In this document: positions 52,251 to 57,449 of the stretch, piece after piece | How positions within the stretch are numbered: the stretch's first letter is position 1 | How the letters are laid out: the number at the start of each line of letters is the position of its first letter | Assembly: GCF_017896165.1 (NCBI RefSeq) | Contig: NZ_JAFCNB010000029.1 | Location: 1 to 57,449, forward strand | DNA from: Microbispora oryzae | GTDB taxonomy: Bacteria > Actinomycetota > Actinomycetes > Streptosporangiales > Streptosporangiaceae | Direction of reading: 5' to 3' | DNA: 57,449 bases | The notes under the pieces: generated by a model | Seen by the model: only the letters and a program-made list of their open reading frames with translations | Told to the model about the DNA's origin: nothing | Databases searched by the model: none | Translations under genes and position numbers: made by a program

Positions 52251-53057
52251 TCACAAACAGCGACAGGGGGAGGAGGCGTCGTCGATGCCCTGGTCTGTCG
52301 GGCCGGGCATGGGCAGCGCGGCCCGGATGAGGAACCCGTCCGTCAGCGGGCCGCAGGCGAACTCGCCGCCCTCGCCGATGACCAGCTCGCGCAGACCGAG
52401 CAGGCCGTGGCCGTCCACAGGCGGCATGAAGGAGAGCAGCCCTCCCGAGCCGTTGACGACCCTGATCGTGAGCTGCCCCCCGAAAACGAGCGAGATCCGG
52501 ATGGAATGGCGGCCGTCGTGCTTGAGCGCGTTGGTGAGTCCTTCCTGCACGACGCGTAGCGCGGCCGTGTGGATCGAGGGCGGCAGCCGCCGCTCTGTGC
52601 CGGAAAGAGTGAGGTGGATCGGCTGGTCCCCCTCGCCCAACTGGGCGATGAGCGTGGCCACCCGCGCCGAGAGGGGCGCCTCCTCCACGGAGGCGGGTGC
52701 AGGTGTACGGCGCAATGACCCGACGATTGACCTGACGTCGGTCAGGATCTCCTGGACGATCTGCTCGACCGCGGCGGTGGCCGACTCGGCCTGCGGCCCC
52801 GTCGTGGCCAACCTGCGCATCTGCATCGCGATGACCAGTAACCCGTGACCGACGGTGTCGTGCAGTTCCCGGGCGATCCGGCGCCGCTCGCGCAGCACGG
52901 CATGGTGCGTCGCCTCGGTGCGCCGCCATCGTCGCAGCGCCGCTCCCACGACCAGCGTGGCGATTATTCCGATCGAGATACCGGAAATAAGCGCATGAAG
53001 CACCCCGTACCAGCTGAAAATTCCTCCAGTATTCGGCGTCCCGGCGATGCTGTGCAT
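52251..53057 (-). CDS. NarL-family sensor histidine kinase
   Basis: A 268-residue kinase with one N-terminal membrane helix (about residues 17-41) and no large sensor domain. The HisKA_3 phospho-acceptor is H66 in RERRRIARELHDTVGHGL. The ATPase N-box is EGLTNALKHDG and the G-box DGHGLLGLRE. The short input resembles intramembrane-sensing kinases that work with ABC exporters. Its partner is the regulator at 51381, 135 bp downstream. Confidence 0.9.
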   Translation of the reverse strand: MHSIAGTPNTGGIFSWYGVLHALISGISIGIIATLVVGAALRRWRRTEATHHAVLRERRRIARELHDTVGHGLLVIAMQMRRLATTGPQAESATAAVEQIVQEILTDVRSIVGSLRRTPAPASVEEAPLSARVATLIAQLGEGDQPIHLTLSGTERRLPPSIHTAALRVVQEGLTNALKHDGRHSIRISLVFGGQLTIRVVNGSGGLLSFMPPVDGHGLLGLRELVIGEGGEFACGPLTDGFLIRAALPMPGPTDQGIDDASSPCRCL

Positions 53058-53445
53058 CGACGCCTCTCACCCCCGTCTTCACTCGCCGGCGAGGTCGGCC
53101 ACGTCAGAGCGCGACAGGACGATGCTCGCGCGACCATGATCTGTTACGGCCGATGTCCTCCAGATGGCAGGTGCCTGAGATGCTCCATGGGTCGACAGAT
53201 CGGCGCTCAGATGCCCCAGAGAGGAAGTGCCAGTGGAAGGTCGCGTCCGCGTCCGGACGCCTTACGGTGCGGGACTCGGACGGGACCAGAACTCCACATC
53301 CAGGTCGACCACACCGCACGTTACGACAATGTTTCAATCCCCGCTTAGTCCTGTAAAGGCACTTAGTCAGTGTAGTGCACTAAAGGGATATAGCAAAGAG
53401 ACTGGCATTAATGCCGCATGGCGCGGCTAAATAGGAAATCTACAA
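53058..53445. other. Non-coding, locally A/T-rich region with palindromes
   Basis: I see no gene in these 390 bases. The part from about 53340 to 53445 is clearly richer in A/T than the rest of the window. It contains TAGTGCACTA (53373-53382) and GGCATTAATGCC (53404-53415), both perfect palindromes, and two copies of CTTAGTC about 20 bp apart (53344 and 53363). The promoter of the kinase at 53057 should lie at the left end. Confidence 0.6.
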
Positions 53446-53475
53446 CACGGGGCCGAAAGTATTTTCGGCCCCGTG
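53446..53475 (-). terminator. Terminator of the 53.5-55.9 kb biosynthetic operon
   Basis: A perfect 13-bp stem (CACGGGGCCGAAA with its complement) and 4-nt loop starts directly after the ABM monooxygenase stop on the minus strand, followed by TTGTAGATTTCC. Confidence 0.85.
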
Positions 53476-53476
53476 C

Positions 53477-53812
53477 TCAAATGGGGGGAACTCCGGCGGC
53501 GAGACGCTCGGCCACCACCCGCTGAAGCTCCATCCGGGAGCTCCGCCGGAGCCTGCGCAGCCCGGCGGTGACCACGTCCTGCTCCTCGCTGCGTTCGAAT
53601 GACCGGAACGAGGACTCGTCGCTCCAGTCCGAAGTAATCACGTAGACGATTTCCTCGTCGGCTGCACCGGCCAGGCTCAGCGTCTGCCGGATGCAGCCCG
53701 GCCAGGCCCGCGTCCAGTCGGCCACCTCACGCCAGGCGTTCTCGAACTCCTCCGCGTCCCCCGGCCGCACGGTGAAGGTCAGCACCGCGCGCAGCCGCCC
53801 CGCGACTGCCAT
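53477..53812 (-). CDS. Antibiotic biosynthesis monooxygenase (ABM) domain protein
   Basis: A 111-residue ferredoxin-like protein: RLRAVLTFTVRPGDAEEFEN, WPGCIRQTLSLAG, IVYVITSDWSDESSFRSFER. ABM proteins oxidise aromatic polyketide rings without cofactors, as ActVA-Orf6 does. The ATG at 53812 overlaps the amidohydrolase stop (TGATG). It is the last gene of a minus-strand four-gene operon. Quinone formation is the likely role. Confidence 0.85.
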   Translation of the reverse strand: MAVAGRLRAVLTFTVRPGDAEEFENAWREVADWTRAWPGCIRQTLSLAGAADEEIVYVITSDWSDESSFRSFERSEEQDVVTAGLRRLRRSSRMELQRVVAERLAAGVPPI

Positions 53813-54750
53813 CACCACTCCCCGAAGACACGTTCGGCGTTCTCTCGGGCGATCCGGGCCAGATCGGTGTCACTGGTGACGACCTCGGAGACCAGGCCGA
53901 CGATTGAGTCCAGCTCGCTCATCAGCGGCGGCGCGTCGGTACCGAACAGGACGTTCCGTGAGCCGAACACCTCCAGGTTCTGCCGCAGCTGGCCGGGGCT
54001 GGGACAGGAGGTGTCGACCAGGATTCTGCGCAGGTGATCGCTGGGCCGCACACCGCGAGACCACGGCTCAGCGGTCTCCCGGCCCGGCCGCGGCGCCACC
54101 GCGAGGTCGAGCTTCGCACCGAGACAGGAGAGTCCGCCGCCCCCGGCCGGTGCGATCAGCCGCAGGTCCGGATCGCGGGCCAGCCGGCCCGCGCAGATGA
54201 GGGCGGCGAGACCCATCGTGACGTCGTTCAGGCGGGCCACGTGCTCGACCACGCCGGGTCCGAGATCCAGGATGCTCTCCGTGCCCACGGGCTCTGCCGG
54301 AGGATGCAACAGAACGGGGACCTTCAGCTCGGCCACGAAGGCGAAGAAGTCGTCGGCGCGGGGCGAGCTGAGATACCGTCCCTCCACACTGGTGTTCACG
54401 ATCAGCCCGACGAATTCCGGCTCCGCCACGAGCTCGGCGGCCTGCTGGAGCTGCTTGTCGCCGCCGAAGGGGTCGAGGTAGGCGTACGCCCTGAGATGCC
54501 CGGGGTAAGCCCTGACCAGCTCGCCGAGTGCCTCGTTGTGCGCCCGCACCTGGTCGGCGCTCTGCCGGTAGTTCGCCGCGCCGGTGCCCGGCAGCATGGA
54601 CCCCGCGCCCACCGGGCTCCCGATGATCGTCCTACCGATACCCCGGGCGAGCTTGCCCTCGATCATGGCCTCCGGGTCATGCAGTCCCGGAGGCCCTCCT
54701 CGCCCCTCGTTCGGTGGGGCGAGGTGTCCGTGCACGTCGACGAACATCAT
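53812..54750 (-). CDS. Amidohydrolase 2 family enzyme (ACMSD-like)
   Basis: A 312-residue metal-dependent TIM-barrel enzyme. The metal HxH is in FVDVHGHLAPP near the N-terminus. VPVLLHPPAEP supplies another ligand region and the C-terminal NVLFGTDAPPL an Asp. Members of this family include decarboxylases such as ACMSD and resorcylate decarboxylase, so decarboxylation of an aryl-carboxylate polyketide intermediate is plausible. ATG 54750 overlaps the SDR stop. Confidence 0.85.
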   Translation of the reverse strand: MMFVDVHGHLAPPNEGRGGPPGLHDPEAMIEGKLARGIGRTIIGSPVGAGSMLPGTGAANYRQSADQVRAHNEALGELVRAYPGHLRAYAYLDPFGGDKQLQQAAELVAEPEFVGLIVNTSVEGRYLSSPRADDFFAFVAELKVPVLLHPPAEPVGTESILDLGPGVVEHVARLNDVTMGLAALICAGRLARDPDLRLIAPAGGGGLSCLGAKLDLAVAPRPGRETAEPWSRGVRPSDHLRRILVDTSCPSPGQLRQNLEVFGSRNVLFGTDAPPLMSELDSIVGLVSEVVTSDTDLARIARENAERVFGEW

Positions 54751-55481
54751 GGTCTCTTTCCGGGCGGGGGGCCCGCCAGCGCCGAACTGAACCCGAACTT
54801 GCCCATCACCGGGACCAGTGCGCCGTAGACCCCGTCGGACGCCTCGCCGGTGAGGAAGGCGACCACGCGCGCCACCTGGTCAGGCGTCACGGCCTGGCCG
54901 AAGTCGGCGTGCGGCCGGTCGCGCCGCGCTTCCGGTGTGTCGGCCATCGTCATCACGATGGCGTTCGCGTGCACGCCGCGGTCCTTCACCTCGTGTGAGA
55001 GCGCGCGCACCCACGCGAGGAGCGCCGCCTTCGCCGCCGCGTATCCGCCCAGAAAGGCGAGGGGTTCCTGGGCGAGCGGCGAGCCGAAGTAGACCAGCCG
55101 CCCGCCGTTGCCAAGGCGGGGCAGCACGGCGTGCGTGGCGTGCACCGCCGACAGGAAGTTGACCGCGAGCAGACGCCCGTGGTCGATGATCGGGCTCGGC
55201 CCGGCCTGGAAGCTCCCGATCATGTGGATGAGCCCGTCGAGCCGGCCGAACCTGTGCTCTGCCTGATCGGCGGCGGCGGTCGCCCCCTCCGCCGTTGTGA
55301 CGTCCGCGGCGAAGGTCTCGACCTGTCCGGGCGTCCCGTAGGTGCGCTCCAGTTGCGCGAGCCGGTCGGTGTTTCTGCCCGTGAGCAGGAGCCGGTCGCC
55401 GCGCTTGGCCAAGAGCGCGGCGACCGCCTCGCCCACCGGGCCGGTGGCCCCGGTGAGCAGCAGGACCGGCGACTCGCTCAC
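54747..55481 (-). CDS. Short-chain dehydrogenase/reductase
   Basis: A 244-residue SDR: TGATGPVGEAVAALL, YFGSP (Ser), GGYAAAK (Tyr and Lys), NAIVM. The usual NNAG is replaced by HMIGS. It overlaps the genes on either side. A ketoreductase or dehydrogenase step on the polyketide is likely from the operon context. Confidence 0.85.
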   Translation of the reverse strand: MSESPVLLLTGATGPVGEAVAALLAKRGDRLLLTGRNTDRLAQLERTYGTPGQVETFAADVTTAEGATAAADQAEHRFGRLDGLIHMIGSFQAGPSPIIDHGRLLAVNFLSAVHATHAVLPRLGNGGRLVYFGSPLAQEPLAFLGGYAAAKAALLAWVRALSHEVKDRGVHANAIVMTMADTPEARRDRPHADFGQAVTPDQVARVVAFLTGEASDGVYGALVPVMGKFGFSSALAGPPPGKRP

Positions 55482-55852
55482 GCCGTCGCCCCGGCCGGCG
55501 CGCGACGGGTGGTGACGTGCTCCATGCCCATCCGGAAGAAGAACTCCCGGGCGCCCTCAGGAGTGCTGGCATCCCGCCGGTCCTCCTCCACCACGTATTT
55601 GTCGAGCTCCAGCTCCACGTGCTGGATGTTGGGGTCCTGGGACAGGTGGGCCATGAGAGCGGGCACGTTCCCGTCGATCTCGATCATCCGGACGACGGTC
55701 TGGCCCTTCATGAAGACCGAGGTGCTGACCATCCGGGTGCCGTCGGCGGCCACGTACTCCGGGGCGGAGTAGTTGGCCAGCAGGTCCTTGACCTTGTCCT
55801 CGGTGCCGGGCTTGATCCTGAACATGATGGCGAGACGCTGCAAGTTTCCCAT
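55478..55852 (-). CDS. SchA/CurD-like domain protein
   Basis: A 124-residue protein whose first 70 residues (LQRLAIMFRIKPGTEDKVKD, then MVSTSVFMKGQTVVRMIEID) match the SchA/CurD domain, named from spore-pigment polyketide clusters. The role is thought to be in ring formation or oxygenation and is not settled. ATG 55852 follows GAGG at 8 nt. It is the first gene of the minus operon and supports the spore-pigment/pentangular classification. Confidence 0.85.
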   Translation of the reverse strand: MGNLQRLAIMFRIKPGTEDKVKDLLANYSAPEYVAADGTRMVSTSVFMKGQTVVRMIEIDGNVPALMAHLSQDPNIQHVELELDKYVVEEDRRDASTPEGAREFFFRMGMEHVTTRRAPAGATA

Positions 55853-55910
55853 GGCCACAGCCTCGGTGGTCTCCCGGTGGCCGGTCTTCCCACCGCCGTA
55901 CCGATTCGCC

Positions 55911-55930
55911 CCTCCCCTCTCCGGGGGAGG
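55911..55930. promoter_or_regulatory. Inverted repeat in the divergent promoter
   Basis: CCTCCCC-N6-GGGGAGG is a perfect 7-bp inverted repeat, 42 bp before the SDR gene at 55973. TAGACAG is repeated at 55948 and 55961 nearby. It is a candidate site for a cluster regulator not encoded in the window. Confidence 0.4.
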
Positions 55931-55972
55931 CGACAGCCGTACGGCGGTAGACAGCGCCGTTAGACAGGAGAC

Positions 55973-56692
55973 ATGCAGATCAAGCTGACTGGAAAGAGGG
56001 CCCTGGTGACGGGCGGCACCCGTGGCATCGGCCGAGCCTGCGTCCGCGCCCTCGCCGAGGCCGGAGCCGACGTCGTCGTCTGCCACCGGCAGGGGGGCGA
56101 GCCGGTCGAAACCCTGTCCCGGGAGCTGCGGCTCACAGGCGGCGATCACCGCTTCGTCCAGGCGGACGTCAGCCGCCCCGACGACGTGGCCCGCCTGATC
56201 GGCGAGTGCGGGCCGCACCTGGACATCCTCGTCAACAACGCCGGCGTCATCTCCCACGTCCCCTTTCACGAGCTGTCCCTAGAGGAGTGGCAGCGGATCG
56301 TCGACACCAACCTCACCGCAGCCTTCGCGGTGACCCAGAGAGCGCTGCCGCTGCTGACCGGCGGCTCGTCGGTCGTGTTCGTCGGCTCGAAGGTGGCCAC
56401 CGTGGGGATGCCCCTGCGGGCCCACTACACCGCGTCCAAGGCCGGTCTTGTCGGTCTGAGCCGCACGCTCTGCAAGGAACTCGGGCCGCGAGGCATACGG
56501 GTCAACGTCGTCCAGCCAGGGATCATCCAGACGATGGACATTCCGGCCGACCGGCTCAAGCACTATGAGGCGATCGTGAGCCTGGGACGCCTGGGACGGC
56601 CCGAGGAGATCGCGAACGTCGTCACCTTCCTGGCCAGTGACCTGGCCGCGTACATCACCGGCGAGACCCTGAACGTGGACGGAGGGACCTGA
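55973..56692 (+). CDS. FabG-like ketoreductase (SDR)
   Basis: A 239-residue SDR with all catalytic motifs: TGGTRGIG, NNAG, the Ser in FVGSK, HYTASK and ITGETLNVDGG. ACAGGAG precedes ATG 55973. It starts a plus-strand operon with two ABM monooxygenases and cysD, so it is probably the pathway ketoreductase. Confidence 0.9.
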   Translation: MQIKLTGKRALVTGGTRGIGRACVRALAEAGADVVVCHRQGGEPVETLSRELRLTGGDHRFVQADVSRPDDVARLIGECGPHLDILVNNAGVISHVPFHELSLEEWQRIVDTNLTAAFAVTQRALPLLTGGSSVVFVGSKVATVGMPLRAHYTASKAGLVGLSRTLCKELGPRGIRVNVVQPGIIQTMDIPADRLKHYEAIVSLGRLGRPEEIANVVTFLASDLAAYITGETLNVDGGT

Positions 56693-56694
56693 TC

Positions 56695-57012
56695 ATGACG
56701 GAGCCCGGTTTCCGTGTTGTGCTCACCATGCACATCCACCCCGGCGTGGAGGAGGAGTTCGAACAGGCCTGGCGAGCGGTCGGGGCCGCGGTCACCGACC
56801 ACCCGGCGAACCTCGGCCACTGGCTGTTGCGCAGCGCGGACGAGAAGGGGGTCTACTACATCAACAGCGACTGGGTCGACGAGAAGCACTTCCGGGAGTT
56901 CGAGGAGAGCTGGGAGCACGGCGAGCACCGGGCCAAACTCCACCCCTACCGGGCCAGCGCCACGATCGCGACGATGCACGTCGTGGGCCACCTGGGCAAG
57001 GAGACGGCATGA
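56695..57012 (+). CDS. ABM-domain monooxygenase
   Basis: A 105-residue protein: RVVLTMHIHPGVEEEFEQAW, NLGHWLLRSAD, VYYINSDWVDEKHFREFEES. It resembles the ABM oxygenases of pentangular polyphenol pathways, which act with a second ABM protein on ring quinones. It begins 2 bp after the ketoreductase stop and overlaps the next ABM gene. Confidence 0.87.
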   Translation: MTEPGFRVVLTMHIHPGVEEEFEQAWRAVGAAVTDHPANLGHWLLRSADEKGVYYINSDWVDEKHFREFEESWEHGEHRAKLHPYRASATIATMHVVGHLGKETA

Positions 57013-57305
57013 CGGTGCGGGTGCTGCTCCGTTACCGGGGCTCCGAGGACGAGATCGGCGCGGCTTTCCACACCATCAGCCGGAAACTGCAGGGCACCCC
57101 CGGCCTGCTGGGCAGTGAGCTGTGGCGCGACATCGGAGACTCCCGCGCGTTCGTCGTCTCCAGTGAGTGGACGAGCCGTGAGGCGTTCGACACCTGGGAG
57201 CGCGGACCCGATCACAAGGCGACTACCCAGCCCCTCCGCCCGTACCACGATTCCGCGGGCGGGAGGGCGTTCGAGCTCGTCGAGGTGGTGGCGGCGTACC
57301 GGTGA
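57009..57305 (+). CDS. ABM-domain monooxygenase
   Basis: A 98-residue ferredoxin-like protein: [52 protein letters not shown]. Its ATG overlaps the previous stop and its own stop overlaps the cysD GTG. It probably works as a pair with the preceding ABM protein. Confidence 0.85.
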   Translation: MTVRVLLRYRGSEDEIGAAFHTISRKLQGTPGLLGSELWRDIGDSRAFVVSSEWTSREAFDTWERGPDHKATTQPLRPYHDSAGGRAFELVEVVAAYR

Positions 57306-57449
57306 CGACGAACGCGGTATCCCAGCTCGACGTGCTCGAAGCCGAGGCGATCCACATCATGCGTGAGGTCGCGGCCGAGTTCGAGCGTCCCTGTCTGCTG
57401 TTTTCCGGCGGCAAGGACTCCATTGTGATGGTGCGGGTGGCGGAGAAGG
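57302..57449 (+). CDS. cysD: Sulfate adenylyltransferase subunit 2 (CysD), N-terminal part
   Basis: The first 49 residues are in the window. [20 protein letters not shown] followed by [18 protein letters not shown] contains the PP-loop SGGKDS and matches CysD, which makes APS from ATP and sulfate. GTG 57302 overlaps the stop of the ABM gene, so it is translationally coupled to the polyketide tailoring genes. This is an unusual place for a primary sulfur-assimilation gene and suggests supply of PAPS for the sulfotransferase at 35667. Truncated by the window end. Confidence 0.88.
   Translation, partial: MTTNAVSQLDVLEAEAIHIMREVAAEFERPCLLFSGGKDSIVMVRVAEK

Overview
This 57 kb window is GC-rich actinomycete chromosome. 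Evidence for a Streptosporangiaceae-like or other filamentous actinobacterium includes dense GTG starts, stop/start overlaps, many leaderless promoters (TANNNT 6-7 nt before the start codon), HelR-type and ClpC genes, TetR/SDR pairs, a CBM2 glycosidase and type II polyketide genes. I cannot place the genus from the sequence alone.

Left part (1-26.6 kb), mostly ordinary chromosome. It opens with the end of clpC. Next come a serine hydrolase, a DUF1349 protein and a sugar/membrane block: GT2 glycosyltransferase, NAD-sugar epimerase, membrane protein, DUF2064 transferase, methyltransferase and a membrane-anchored molybdopterin oxidoreductase. These are followed by DUF2267, a prephenate dehydratase and an MFS exporter. 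An unusual FHA-flavoprotein fusion comes next. Then a TetR gene and an SDR gene share an 18-bp operator, with a YbfB-like MFS gene and a LysR gene between them. After an APH-like kinase and a secreted glycosidase comes a second TetR/SDR pair with two operators spaced 32 bp apart. This part ends with a HelR-type RNA-polymerase recycling helicase, preceded by an almost perfect rifamycin-associated element (RAE).

Right part (26.7-57.4 kb), a type II polyketide cluster. The core (ACP, KS-alpha, CLF and a fused SRPBCC-cupin cyclase) is on the minus strand at 29.7-33.3 kb. A minus-strand operon of sulfotransferase, flavin reductase and flavin-dependent halogenase lies at 33.5-36.4 kb. On the plus strand follow a DUF1772 protein, a TcmI-type cyclase and a complete acetyl-CoA carboxylase (fused AccD-AccA, BCCP, biotin carboxylase). 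A second biosynthetic block at 53.4-57.4 kb holds three ABM monooxygenases, an ACMSD-like amidohydrolase, two SDRs and a SchA/CurD-like protein. It runs off the window in CysD, an enzyme of sulfate activation. Together the genes predict a chlorinated, sulfated polycyclic aromatic polyketide of the spore-pigment/pentangular kind, with its own malonyl-CoA supply and probably its own PAPS supply.

Between the two biosynthetic blocks (41.0-53.1 kb) lies a self-contained envelope module. It has an OmpR-type regulator, a short lipoprotein, two Tat-exported multicopper oxidases, a histidine kinase, a second lipoprotein of the same kind, a MacB-like efflux set and a NarL-type two-component pair. Four of its upstream regions carry GTCAG direct repeats, mostly with an 11/22-bp period, which look like the OmpR-family regulator's binding sites. 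Whether this module acts on the polyketide (for example oxidative coupling plus export) or is only embedded in the cluster is the main open question.
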